A stretch of DNA of 64,000 nucleotides. Source: Streptomyces sp. SDr-06. Its GTDB lineage: Bacteria > Actinomycetota > Actinomycetes > Streptomycetales > Streptomycetaceae. The notes under the pieces were generated by a model that was given only the letters and a program-made list of their open reading frames with translations, was not told the origin of the DNA and ran no database searches. Below, in pieces: positions 1 through 7,856 of this stretch (within the stretch, counting starts at the first letter, position 1; the number at the start of each line of letters is the position of its first letter). The stretch spans positions 124,001-188,000 of the forward strand of contig NZ_QOLA01000009.1 of assembly GCF_003324565.1 (NCBI RefSeq), in the 5' to 3' direction. A program made the position numbers and the translations under genes.

Positions 1-311
1 CGCTGCGGGTGCGGGTCGCGCTCGGCGACCTCGGGCCCGACGACGTCGAGGTGCAGGCGGTGGCCGGCCGGGTGGACGCGGCCGACGCCATCGCGGACGC
101 GGCGACCTTCCCGCTGAAACCGGCGGGCGGCCCCGATCTGGAGGGCCGCTGGATGTACGAGGGGCCGCTCGCGCTCGACCGCACGGGACCGTTCGGCTAC
201 ACCGTCCGGGTGCTGCCGGCCCACCGCCATCTGGCGACGTACGCGGAGCTGGGCCTGGTGGCGGGCCCGACCGAGGCGACGGGGGAGGGCGCGGGCGTGC
301 TCATGCGCTGA
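1..311 (+). CDS. glgP: Glycogen/alpha-glucan phosphorylase, C-terminal fragment
   Basis: The reading frame is open at the left edge of the window and stops at 309-311, so only about the last 100 residues are present. The fragment matches the C-terminal end of actinobacterial alpha-glucan phosphorylases as I remember them: a small beta-rich domain ending with a G-P-F-G-Y-T-V-R-V-L-P segment and a short Gly/Ala-rich tail. These enzymes release glucose-1-phosphate from glycogen or maltodextrin in the cytoplasm. The catalytic and PLP-binding parts lie outside the window, so the call rests on the tail and on a glycogen debranching gene 16 kb away. A strong hairpin follows the stop. Confidence 0.7.
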   Translation, partial: LRVRVALGDLGPDDVEVQAVAGRVDAADAIADAATFPLKPAGGPDLEGRWMYEGPLALDRTGPFGYTVRVLPAHRHLATYAELGLVAGPTEATGEGAGVLMR

Positions 312-355
312 GCCCGGGGCGCGGCCGGACGGCGCGTACGGCCGCGGACATGGGC

Positions 356-386
356 GGTGCCCGGAGCCTCATGGGCTCCGGGCACC
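356..386. terminator. Hairpin terminator between glgP and the metalloprotease gene
   Basis: A perfect 13-bp stem (356-368 with 374-386) closes a 5-nt loop. It lies between the ends of two convergent genes, so it probably stops transcription from both sides. No long U tract follows on either strand, which is common for Streptomyces terminators. Confidence 0.85.
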
Positions 387-477
387 TTCACTTTCCGGCC
401 AGCCGCCTGGTCAGAAGGTGAGCTTCCAGGGGGACCTCACGGCGTGCGCGGGTCCGGGTCCGTGGAAGGCGGGTGGC

Positions 478-2511
478 TCAGAAGGACAGCTTGAAGTCGG
501 TGATGGTGCCGACGTCGTACTGGGCCTTGTCCTGGACCTTGAGCTTCCAGGTGCCGTTCGCCGGGACGCTGGAGGCGTTCACGGTGTACGTCTTGTCCAG
601 GTTCTGCGTGGAGTCCGAAGAGGAGTTCTTCAGCCGGAACGAGGTGCCGTTCGGGGCCACGAGGTCGATCTGGAGGTCACCGATGTAGGTGTGGGTGATC
701 TTGACCCCGACCTGGAGGGCGGACGGCGCGTTGCCGGTGATGCCCGAGACGGTGACCGGGTCGGTGACCGCGGCGCCCGGGTAGTCCGGGATGGCCACCC
801 GGGCCGTGCTCTCGAACACCTTGCCACCGGGGTTGCCGCCGCCGGCGCGGGCGCCGACGTTGATGGCCGCCCAGGCGTTGGTGACGTTGGTGACCTCGGC
901 GCTGTTCGCCCCGTACAGCTCGGTCGCCGCGGCGATGGTGCCCGCGCGGGCACCCGCGTAGTCCGTGCTGGAGTTGAACTTGGTGGTGAGCGCCTTGTAC
1001 CAGATCAGCTGGGCCTTGTCGCGGCCGATGGCGGTCACGGGCAGGCCGTCGGAGGTCGGCGAGTCGTAGCTCACGCCGTTGATGACCTTGGCGCCGCTGC
1101 CCTCGGAGGCCAGGTAGAACCAGTGGTTCGCCGGGCCCGAGGAGTAGTGGACGTCGAGGTTGCCGACGCCGGAGTACCAGCTGTCCGCGGAGCCGCCGTC
1201 CTTGCTCGGCTTGTCCATGTAGCGCAGCGGGGTGCCGTCACCGTTGATGTTGATCTTCTCGCCGATGAGGTAGTCACCCGGGTCCGAGGGGTTGTTCGCG
1301 TAGAACTCCACGGAGGTGCCCATGATGTCGGAGGTGGCCTCGTTGAGGCCGCCCGACTCGTCGGCGTAGTTGAGGCCCGCGGTGGCCGCCGTGACGCCGT
1401 GCGACATCTCGTGGCCCGCCACGTCGAGCGAGGTCAGCGGGTCGTTGTTGCCCGCGCCGTCGCCGTACGTCATGCAGAAGCAGCTGTCGTCCCAGAACGC
1501 GTTCACATACGCGTTGCCGTAGTGGACGCGGGAGTACGCGCCGACGCCGTCGCCGCGGATGCCGCTGCGGCCGAAGACGTTCTTGTAGAAGTCCCAGGTC
1601 ACCCCGGCGCCGTAGGCGGCGTCCGCGCCGGCGGTCGCGGCGTTGGAGTTGGTGCCGTCGCCCCAGGTGTCGTTGTTCTGCGTGAACAGCGAGCCGGTGC
1701 CGGACGTGCCGTGGTTCAGGTTGTACGTCTTGTGGCCGCCGCGCGGGCTGTCCGTCAGGGTGTAACTCGACCCGGACTGCGTCGAGTTGAGGCTGACCTG
1801 TCCGCTGTAGTGGGTGTTGCCGACACCGGTCTCGATGCCCTGCCACTGGTGCAGCTTGGCGCCCGTCCGGGCGTCCGTGATGACGTGCAGCTTGTTCGGG
1901 GTGCCGTCGTCCTGGACGCCGCCCACGATCGTCTCGTACGCGAGGGTCGGAGCGCCCTTGACCATCCAGATGACCTTGCGGGCGCTGTCCGCCTTGTCCG
2001 CCTTGGAACCCGCGGCCTTGGCGGCCTTGAGCGCCTGGCCCTCGGCGGTGGCCGGGGCGTTGGCGGGGGCCGCGGTGGAGACGCCCTTCAGCTGGGCGCT
2101 GTTGGCCTTGGCGACGTTCTTCGTCTTGCCGGCCACGGTGTCGACCATCAGGTCGCCGCCGAGCACGGGCAGACCCTCGTACGTGCGCTCGTAGCGGGTG
2201 TGCGTGGTGCCGTCCTGGTCCTTGGACACATCGTGGACGACGAGCTTCTCCTGCGCGCCGAGGCCGAGTTCCTTGGCGGTGGCCGCGGTGGTGGCGTTCG
2301 CCTGGCGTATGAGCTCGGCGCGCTGGGAGGGGCTGAGACTCGCGGGCAGGGCGCCCGGGTTGCGTACCGCCTGGGCCTTGAGGGCCGCGGTGGCCGCGGA
2401 GTCGTCGGGGCGTGCGCTGGCGCTACCTGCCTGGACGCCGACACTGATCATGGCGGCTGCGGCGATCAGGGCGCCGGTGGCGGTGGCACGACGACGGTGC
2501 GTGGATCTCAC
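478..2511 (-). CDS. Secreted thermolysin-like (M4) neutral zinc metalloprotease with P-domain
   Basis: Secreted endopeptidase of 677 aa. The order is signal peptide (basic RSTHRRR then a hydrophobic stretch ending near ASA), FTP/PepSY-type propeptide, M4 catalytic domain, and C-terminal proprotein-convertase P-domain (roughly the last 110 residues). The zinc motif is HEMSH (His367, Glu368, His371). The downstream NEATSD segment carries the third zinc ligand, and DVHYSSG carries the catalytic-His region. The GTG at 2511 is preferred because AGAAGGAG lies 5-6 nt upstream; the frame runs 26 codons further but lacks a signal-like start. It probably works outside the cell, releasing peptides after autoprocessing. 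A possible promoter lies at 2642-2671. Confidence 0.93.
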   Translation of the reverse strand: MRSTHRRRATATGALIAAAAMISVGVQAGSASARPDDSAATAALKAQAVRNPGALPASLSPSQRAELIRQANATTAATAKELGLGAQEKLVVHDVSKDQDGTTHTRYERTYEGLPVLGGDLMVDTVAGKTKNVAKANSAQLKGVSTAAPANAPATAEGQALKAAKAAGSKADKADSARKVIWMVKGAPTLAYETIVGGVQDDGTPNKLHVITDARTGAKLHQWQGIETGVGNTHYSGQVSLNSTQSGSSYTLTDSPRGGHKTYNLNHGTSGTGSLFTQNNDTWGDGTNSNAATAGADAAYGAGVTWDFYKNVFGRSGIRGDGVGAYSRVHYGNAYVNAFWDDSCFCMTYGDGAGNNDPLTSLDVAGHEMSHGVTAATAGLNYADESGGLNEATSDIMGTSVEFYANNPSDPGDYLIGEKININGDGTPLRYMDKPSKDGGSADSWYSGVGNLDVHYSSGPANHWFYLASEGSGAKVINGVSYDSPTSDGLPVTAIGRDKAQLIWYKALTTKFNSSTDYAGARAGTIAAATELYGANSAEVTNVTNAWAAINVGARAGGGNPGGKVFESTARVAIPDYPGAAVTDPVTVSGITGNAPSALQVGVKITHTYIGDLQIDLVAPNGTSFRLKNSSSDSTQNLDKTYTVNASSVPANGTWKLKVQDKAQYDVGTITDFKLSF

Positions 2512-2535
2512 GCGAACTCCTTCTGCGAGGGGGTT

Positions 2536-2561
2536 CCGGCCGACTGGGTGGGGTCGGCCGG
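2536..2561 (-). other. Hairpin in the 5' leader of the metalloprotease mRNA
   Basis: A 9-bp perfect stem (2536-2544 with 2553-2561) and 8-nt loop lie between the predicted promoter and the GTG start. It could stabilise the leader or affect translation. The role is inferred. Confidence 0.4.
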
Positions 2562-2641
2562 GCAGAGCAAAGCGGAGCGGGTGCGGCACCTGAGCGTGCT
2601 GCGGGAAAACTGTGTGCGTGGAACGGGGAGAGAGTGCCAGC

Positions 2642-2671
2642 AGATGAGAACTGGTGTCAGGAGCGCGTCAA
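2642..2671 (-). promoter_or_regulatory. Candidate sigma-70-type promoter for the M4 protease
   Basis: On the minus strand TTGACG (2666-2671) is followed after 18 nt by TCATCT (2642-2647). This would give a leader of about 120 nt containing the small hairpin at 2536-2561. Assigned by eye only. Confidence 0.4.
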
Positions 2672-2678
2672 AAAGTTG

Positions 2679-2732
2679 GCCGAAACACGTCCGTTGACCG
2701 AAGGACGCCGTTCGTTAACCGGACGTTTCGGC
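2679..2732 (-). terminator. Hairpin overlapping the stop codon of the GntR/TetR regulator
   Basis: GCCGAAAC (2679-2686) pairs with GTTTCGGC (2725-2732), and GTCC (2689-2692) pairs with GGAC (2721-2724), leaving a 2-nt bulge and a 28-nt loop. It spans the TAA of the regulator at 2715-2717 and sits just upstream of the protease promoter, so it probably ends the regulator transcript. It could instead be an operator for the protease. Confidence 0.5.
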
Positions 2733-3623
2733 AATGATGACGGCGAGCCCGTCCAGAAGTCGTTCGAGCCCGAAACCGAAGAGCGAGTCCAAGTCGAGTG
2801 TGAACGGCTCGTGTTCGAAGATGGTGCTCAGGACGGGGTAGGCGCCGCTCGACACGATGGCCGCAAACCGACGCCCGTTGCGGTCCATCCACTCGTCGCT
2901 GGAGACCCCGGTGTCCCGGAGGGCGTCGCCCTCCAACTCCATGGCCACGCCGAGACCCTGGAGGAACGCGATCAGCACCAGGTGGGCGTGCATGACCTGG
3001 TGCACGTCCAGGCTCGTGCCGCGCAGCGCCCGCAGCACCCACTCGGTGTACCGCATCGCCTCCGGCATCGGGTCCGGCCGGATGAAGGACGCCATGGCCC
3101 GCGCCATCCACGGGTGCCTGCGGTACGCGGCCCACAGCAGCCGTGCCGCGTGCGTCAGTTGGGCCCGCCAGTCACCGGTCGGGCGCCCGAGGTCCATCTC
3201 GCCGAACCCCACGTCCGTCATGAGGCGTACGAGTTCGCCCTTGTTCGGCACGTGCCGGTAGAGCGCCATCGTGGAGGTGCCGAGGTCGCCCGCGATCCTC
3301 CGCATCGAGACCCCGGCCGGGCCCTCGGTGTCCGCGATGCGGACCGCGGCGGCCACGACGGTCTCCCGGCTCAACGCGGCCGCACCGCCCGCCGTGTGCG
3401 GGGGACCGGCCTCGGCGACCACCGTGCCCACCCCCGGCACCGCCCGCACCAGGCCCTCCCGCGCGAGGGCGGCCAGCGCCTTGGTCGCGGTCGCCATCGC
3501 CACCCCCGACTCGCGCACGATGGCCCGCGTGGACGGCACCCGGTCGCCCGGCGCGAGCTCCCCCGAGGCGATGCGGCGGCGGATCCCGGCGGCGATGGTG
3601 AGGTAGGGCGGCTGCTCGGTCAC
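2715..3623 (-). CDS. Regulator with N-terminal GntR winged helix fused to a complete TetR domain
   Basis: 302 aa. Residues about 1-75 form a GntR-type winged helix (RRRIASGELAPGDRVPSTR, then TATKALAALAREGLVRAVPG). Residues about 85-130 form a TetR-type HTH (GVSMRRIAGDLGTSTMALYRH), and the rest is a TetR_C-like helical ligand/dimer domain. Such proteins occur in Streptomyces, but two DNA-binding modules in one chain is uncommon. The GTG at 3623 sits 7 nt after a TACACT box and has no Shine-Dalgarno, which suggests a leaderless mRNA. It is divergent from an MFS exporter, with shared inverted repeats between them, so it most likely represses that exporter and itself until a small molecule binds. 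Confidence 0.88.
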   Translation of the reverse strand: MTEQPPYLTIAAGIRRRIASGELAPGDRVPSTRAIVRESGVAMATATKALAALAREGLVRAVPGVGTVVAEAGPPHTAGGAAALSRETVVAAAVRIADTEGPAGVSMRRIAGDLGTSTMALYRHVPNKGELVRLMTDVGFGEMDLGRPTGDWRAQLTHAARLLWAAYRRHPWMARAMASFIRPDPMPEAMRYTEWVLRALRGTSLDVHQVMHAHLVLIAFLQGLGVAMELEGDALRDTGVSSDEWMDRNGRRFAAIVSSGAYPVLSTIFEHEPFTLDLDSLFGFGLERLLDGLAVIIAETSG

Positions 3624-3630
3624 GGCGGGC

Positions 3631-3697
3631 AGTGTACTAGTGCGCCCGACGGTGTCCCACCCCTGCAAACAGGGGAGTTGACGAGGTGCACTAGCCC
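3631..3697. promoter_or_regulatory. Divergent operator/promoter region between regulator and MFS exporter
   Basis: Two copies of a CTAGTGC motif face each other: CTAGTGCGCC at 3637-3646 and GGTGCACTAG at 3685-3694, 9 of 10 matching as inverted repeats. Between them is a small hairpin, CCCCTG-caaa-CAGGGG (3660-3675). TACACT for the regulator lies at 3631-3636 on the minus strand. A TTGACG at 3678-3683 may be the -35 of the exporter. The arrangement fits binding by a dimer of the neighbouring regulator. Confidence 0.6.
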
Positions 3698-3737
3698 GCC
3701 GGTGGCAGCGTACGCCCGACGCTGTTTCGCTACCGCC

Positions 3738-5252
3738 ATGGACACCACCACCGGCCCCCTCGCGGGCCGCACGGACCCCGCCCCGCCGCGCGCCGGGCGC
3801 CGGGAATGGACCGCGCTCGCCGTCCTCATGCTGCCGCTCCTGCTCGTCTCGATGGACGTCTCCGTCCTCTACTTCGCCATCCCGTTCATCAGCGAGGACC
3901 TGGCGCCCAGCTCCACCGAGCAGCTGTGGATCCTCGACATGTACGGCTTCGTGCTCGCCGGGCTCCTCATCACCATGGGCGCGCTCGGCGACCGGATCGG
4001 GCGCCGCCGCCTCGTGATCGCCGGGGCGGCCGTCTTCGGCCTGGCCTCGTGCGCGGCGGCCTACGCCGGCTCGCCCCAACTCCTGATCGCGGTACGGGCG
4101 TTGCTCGGCGTCGGCGGCGCCGCGCTCATGCCCTCCACGCTGGCCCTGATCCGCAACCTCTTCCACGACGAGAAGCAGCGCGCGCAGGCGGTCACCGCCT
4201 GGACCGCCGTCATGACCGCGGGCATCTCCTTCGGCCCCGTCGTCAGCGGGGCCCTGCTCGAACACTTCTGGTGGGGCTCGGTGTTCCTCATCAACCTGCC
4301 CGCGATGCTCCTCCTGCTGATCCTGGCCCCGCTGCTGCTGCCCGAGGTGCGCCGACGGGCCCCCGGCCGCTTCGACTGGCCGAGCGCCGTGCTCTCGCCG
4401 GCCGGGCTGCTCCCCGTGATCCAGGGGATCAAGCAACTCGCCCGGGACGGCATGGCGTTGGTGCCGGTCCTGTCCGTCGTGGCCGGGCTCGTCCTGCTGT
4501 CCGTCTTCGTCCGGCGGCAGTCCAGGATCGCCCACCCCCTGGTCGACCTGGAGCTGCTGCGCCGACGCACCTATGGCGGGGCCGTGCTCGCCAACATCTT
4601 CGCCATCGCGGCGACCATCGGGATGGCGGTGTTCCTCACGCAGTACCTCCAGTCCGTGCTGGGCAAGAGCCCGTTCCAGGCGGCGCTGTGGAGCCTGGTG
4701 CCCGCGAGCGGCGCGTTCGTGGGCGCCCCCACCGGGGCCGTCCTCGCGCGGCGCTTCGACCGGGGGAGCGTCATGGCGGGCGGCTTCGCCGTGTCCGGCT
4801 GCGGCTTCCTCGCGCTGACCCAGGTCCACACCGACTCGCCGCTCTGGTTCACCCTCACCGCCTGCGCCGTCTACTCCTCGGGCCTCGTCGCGGCGATGGC
4901 CCTCGCCAACGAGCTCGCCCTGGGCGCGGCCCCGCCCGAGCGGGCAGGATCGGCGGCCGCGGTCCTGGAATCGGGCCAGGAGCTGGGCGGGGCCCTGGGC
5001 ATGGCGATCCTCGGCTCGGTGGGCGCGGCGGTCTACCGGCACGGCATGACCGATGCGCCGACCGCGGCCCGCGAGACGCTGGGCGGGGCGCTGGCGAGCG
5101 TGCACGGGCGCGACCTGTCGACGGCGTTCTCCGCCTTCACCCGGGGGCTGGACTTCGCGGCGTTCGGGGCGGTGGGGCTCATGGGTGGGGCGGCCGTTCT
5201 CTCCCTGACGCTGCTCAGGGGTCGGCGGGGTTCTGCTCCCTCGGGGAGGTGA
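3738..5252 (+). CDS. MFS drug/metabolite exporter of the 14-TM DHA2 family
   Basis: 504 aa integral membrane protein with about 14 hydrophobic segments and the length expected for DHA2 (EmrB/QacA/SmvA-like) proton antiporters. Visible family motifs are the acidic start of TM1 (VSMDVSVLYFAIP), the loop 2-3 motif GDRIGRRRLVIAG, and a motif-C-like GISFGPVVSG in TM5. It probably exports a toxic or hydrophobic cationic compound across the cytoplasmic membrane; the substrate cannot be read from sequence. The ATG at 3738 is chosen because it directly precedes the short charged N-terminus usual for the family. The divergent GntR/TetR regulator is the likely controller. Confidence 0.9.
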   Translation: MDTTTGPLAGRTDPAPPRAGRREWTALAVLMLPLLLVSMDVSVLYFAIPFISEDLAPSSTEQLWILDMYGFVLAGLLITMGALGDRIGRRRLVIAGAAVFGLASCAAAYAGSPQLLIAVRALLGVGGAALMPSTLALIRNLFHDEKQRAQAVTAWTAVMTAGISFGPVVSGALLEHFWWGSVFLINLPAMLLLLILAPLLLPEVRRRAPGRFDWPSAVLSPAGLLPVIQGIKQLARDGMALVPVLSVVAGLVLLSVFVRRQSRIAHPLVDLELLRRRTYGGAVLANIFAIAATIGMAVFLTQYLQSVLGKSPFQAALWSLVPASGAFVGAPTGAVLARRFDRGSVMAGGFAVSGCGFLALTQVHTDSPLWFTLTACAVYSSGLVAAMALANELALGAAPPERAGSAAAVLESGQELGGALGMAILGSVGAAVYRHGMTDAPTAARETLGGALASVHGRDLSTAFSAFTRGLDFAAFGAVGLMGGAAVLSLTLLRGRRGSAPSGR

Positions 5253-5295
5253 GGGGGCCCTCCGGGGGTTGTTGATGCGGGGCGGACCGGGGCTT

Positions 5296-5358
5296 TCGCG
5301 CAGTTCCCCGCGCCCCTTGGGGGGTTGGACGGATGGTTGCCCGCGCCCCTGAGGGGGT
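5296..5358. repeat. Streptomyces interspersed GC-rich intergenic repeat
   Basis: Contains GCGCAGTTCCCCGCGCCCCT followed by a second degenerate CCGCGCCCCTGAGGGG unit. The reverse complement of the same motif recurs at 47218, 62359 and 62500 in this window. It fills most of the gap between the MFS gene and the DinB-like gene. Confidence 0.75.
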
Positions 5359-5412
5359 TGGGCCGGGGGGTACTGTCGGGCGTCTGATCAGAACGTCGCG
5401 AGGAGTACCGCC

Positions 5413-5919
5413 ATGACCGACCTTCGTACCGGGCCGCCCCACTTCGGCAGCGAGCGGGAGATGGTGCGGGCCTTTCTCGACTACCACCGCGCCACGCTGG
5501 CCATGAAGTGCGCGGGGCTCGGCGACGAGGAGCTGCGGCGAAGGTCCATGCCGCCCTCCACGCTCACGCTGCTCGGGCTCGTGCGGCACATGGCCGAGGT
5601 CGAACGGACCTGGTTCCGCAGGGTGTTCGAGGACCAGGACATCCCGATGGTCTGGTCGGACAAGATCGACTTCCAGGCGGCGTACGACGTGAGCGAGGCC
5701 ACCGGGGCCGAGGCGTTCGCGGCCTGGGAGGCCGAGGTCGAGCACTCCCGGCGGATCGAGCGCGAAGCCGAGTCCCTCGACCTCGCGGGTCACCAGCCGC
5801 GCTGGGGCGAGGACGTGTCGCTGCGCATGGTGATGCTGCACATGATCCACGAGTACGCCCGCCACAACGGCCACGCCGACCTGCTGCGCGAGGGCGTCGA
5901 CGGAACGGTGGGCGCCTGA
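5413..5919 (+). CDS. DinB-superfamily (DUF664) protein
   Basis: 168 aa, the usual size for a four-helix DinB/DUF664 protein. Helix-1 motif FLDYHRATL, the metal-ligand-like segments LVRHMAEVERTWF and HEYARHNGHADLLRE, and the hydrophobic helix before the last His cluster agree with the family. Members are metal-dependent thiol (in actinobacteria often mycothiol) transferases or of unknown role. A GAGGAG Shine-Dalgarno lies 7 nt before the ATG. It stands alone between a repeat and a convergent gene, so context gives no function. Confidence 0.85.
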   Translation: MTDLRTGPPHFGSEREMVRAFLDYHRATLAMKCAGLGDEELRRRSMPPSTLTLLGLVRHMAEVERTWFRRVFEDQDIPMVWSDKIDFQAAYDVSEATGAEAFAAWEAEVEHSRRIEREAESLDLAGHQPRWGEDVSLRMVMLHMIHEYARHNGHADLLREGVDGTVGA

Positions 5920-5929
5920 GTCCGAGGGC

Positions 5930-7084
5930 TCAGCGCCAGGGGATGTTCCGCCAGGGGCTGCCCTCGTGCTCGGTGAGGACCCGGTGCGCCTCGACGTTCT
6001 GCTGGTAGTAGCGCCCGTACGACTCCTCGTCGAAGCGCAGCACCCGGCCGAGGGCGTACGCCGCCGAGAAGTCCTCCCAGGACCGGTAGGCCGACTTGCT
6101 GAGGGCGCCCGCGTAGACGATCGCCTGCTCCGCCTCGTGCGGGGTGCAGAAGCGCGCTTCGAGGCCCCAGCGCGCCAGGTTCACCGCCCGCCCGTAGTCG
6201 TAGGCGACCGTGGTGAGGACCCGGCCGTCCGGAGCGAGCAGCCCGTCGGCGCGGAACCGGGCCTCGTACCGGATGATGCGCCGCACCAGCGCCTCGATCT
6301 CCTTGACGGAGCCCTGGTCGATCCCGATGTCCTGGGCGTGCCCGGCGGCCGTCTCGCGCCACAGCTCGGCCGGTGGCGGCTCGCCGAGCCCGGACCGCAG
6401 CTCCTCGCGCACCCCGAGGACGAAGTCGGGTTCCGGCGGGCTGTTGCGCGCGTCCAGAAGGGCGTCCAACTGCCGCTTGAATCCCGCGGGTTCGGTGATG
6501 CCCCAGGACGCGCGCAGCGACGCGAGCTGGCGGGCGTAGCCCTGGTGGACGGTGCCGACCTCGTTCCACGGCACGTCGTTCACGACCGCCAGATGCGCGC
6601 CGCAGGCCAGGCCGTAGGCGAGCGGGCCGTGCAGCGCGCCGTGCCGCAGCGCGGTCAGCCGGACGCCCGGGCGCTCGGCCTCCTCGTGGACGCGGCGCCA
6701 GACGGCACGGTGCTCGGGCGATGCGGGCAGGAAGAGCTGGGCCGGGGTGCCCGGGTTGACCGCGAGCAGCTGGTTCGGCTCGCGCCAGCCGAAGTCGGCG
6801 GCCCACTTCAGGGACACGTCGTGGAACACCCAGTCCGGATGCCACTGCGGGAGCATCCCCCGGGTCAGCACCGGCTTGCACAGCCAGCCCGACGGGTCCC
6901 GGTAGGAGGGCCAGTGCACCAGGTCGGGCCGCGCGTCGACCTGGGTCTTCGGTGCGCCGATGTACAGCTCCTCGCGGGCGAGGACGCGCAGCTGCGCCTC
7001 CACGTCACCGCGCAGCCCGGCCGTGTGGAGCAGCCACTCCGTCTCGGTCGGCGCCGCCCAGTTGGTTTCCGTCCCCGTTGCCAC
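5930..7084 (-). CDS. DUF1266-domain protein
   Basis: 384 aa, cytoplasmic (no signal or membrane segment). The C-terminal half has the DUF1266 pattern: a W-G-I block near the start, a DIGIDQGSVKEIEALVRRIIRYEARF segment pattern with a YDYGRAVNLARWGL core, and a terminal F-S-A-A-Y-A-L-G-R region. The N-terminal half repeats similar Trp-rich sequence, suggesting an internal duplication. The family has no assigned biochemical activity. It converges on the DinB gene with an 11-nt gap and is divergent from the acetyltransferase. Confidence 0.8.
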   Translation of the reverse strand: MATGTETNWAAPTETEWLLHTAGLRGDVEAQLRVLAREELYIGAPKTQVDARPDLVHWPSYRDPSGWLCKPVLTRGMLPQWHPDWVFHDVSLKWAADFGWREPNQLLAVNPGTPAQLFLPASPEHRAVWRRVHEEAERPGVRLTALRHGALHGPLAYGLACGAHLAVVNDVPWNEVGTVHQGYARQLASLRASWGITEPAGFKRQLDALLDARNSPPEPDFVLGVREELRSGLGEPPPAELWRETAAGHAQDIGIDQGSVKEIEALVRRIIRYEARFRADGLLAPDGRVLTTVAYDYGRAVNLARWGLEARFCTPHEAEQAIVYAGALSKSAYRSWEDFSAAYALGRVLRFDEESYGRYYQQNVEAHRVLTEHEGSPWRNIPWR

Positions 7085-7226
7085 GCCCCGATCCTACGAA
7101 CCCCTCCCCGGGCCCGGCGCGGCAGGTGGGGGAAAGTCGCAGGTCGGGGTGGGCGCGCGCCTCGCCGCGGACGAGCGGGAGCGGACCAAAGGCGCCGGGA
7201 CCTCGTGGCGGCGTGCGCCCGCGCGT

Positions 7227-7238
7227 TACAGTCCGCGG
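7227..7238 (+). promoter_or_regulatory. Leaderless-type -10 element for the GNAT gene
   Basis: TACAGT (7227-7232) is followed by exactly 6 nt and then ATG. With no Shine-Dalgarno present, this fits the actinobacterial TANNNT-N6-start pattern of leaderless transcripts. Confidence 0.6.
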
Positions 7239-7799
7239 ATGATCCCTCCCCGTGAAGTGCTGCCCGGTGGCGTCGTGTTGAGGCTGGTGTCCCCCGACGA
7301 CGCCGAGGCCCTGCACCGCGCCTATCTGGCGAACCGGGAGTACCTGGCGCCCTGGGAGCCCCGCCGGCCGGACGACTTCTTCACCGTCGGGGGGCAGGCC
7401 GAGCGCATCGCCGAGCGGCTCAAGGAGTTCGCGGAAGGGCGCGGGGTGCCCTGGGTGTTCGAGGACGACGGCGCCGTCGTGGGCACCATCACGCTCTCCG
7501 GGCTGGTGCTCGGCCCGTTCCGCAGCGCCAGTCTGGGCTACTGGGTGGCAGCCGACCGGCGCGGACGGGGCCTGGCCGGAGCCGGGGTGACGCGGGTCTG
7601 CGCAGCGGCCAGCGACCTGTTCGGCCTGCACCGCGTCGAGGCCGGCACGTTGCTCGACAACACCGCCTCGCAGCGCGTCCTGGCGAAGAGCGGCTTCGAG
7701 TCCATCGGGGTGGCGCCGCGCTATCTGCACATCAACGGGCAGTGGCGCGACCACCGCCTGTTCCAGCGCATCCTGCACGACGGCCCGCCCGGCGACTAG
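7239..7799 (+). CDS. GNAT N-acetyltransferase, RimJ/RimL type
   Basis: 186 aa. The fold order fits the GNAT family: LRLVSPDDAEALHRAY at the N-terminus, LGYWVAADRRGRGLAGAGV as motif A (acetyl-CoA pyrophosphate loop, RRGRGLAG), and VEAGTLLDNTASQRVLAKSGF as motif B. This subgroup acetylates protein N-termini or small amines; the substrate is unknown. The ATG at 7239 follows a leaderless promoter; upstream in-frame codons exist but overlap the divergent gene's promoter. Confidence 0.9.
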   Translation: MIPPREVLPGGVVLRLVSPDDAEALHRAYLANREYLAPWEPRRPDDFFTVGGQAERIAERLKEFAEGRGVPWVFEDDGAVVGTITLSGLVLGPFRSASLGYWVAADRRGRGLAGAGVTRVCAAASDLFGLHRVEAGTLLDNTASQRVLAKSGFESIGVAPRYLHINGQWRDHRLFQRILHDGPPGD

Positions 7800-7856
7800 G
7801 CGCGGGACCGGCAGCCCCCGAGCGCCGCCGGTCCCGTGCAACGTCTCCGGCGCCGC

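Noticed and set aside
418..2697. Long open frame of 759 codons on the plus strand opposite the M4 protease
   Set aside because: It is the antisense shadow of a GC-rich gene: Val/Gly/Arg-rich translation with no domain, and the minus-strand frame has a signal peptide and complete M4 motifs.
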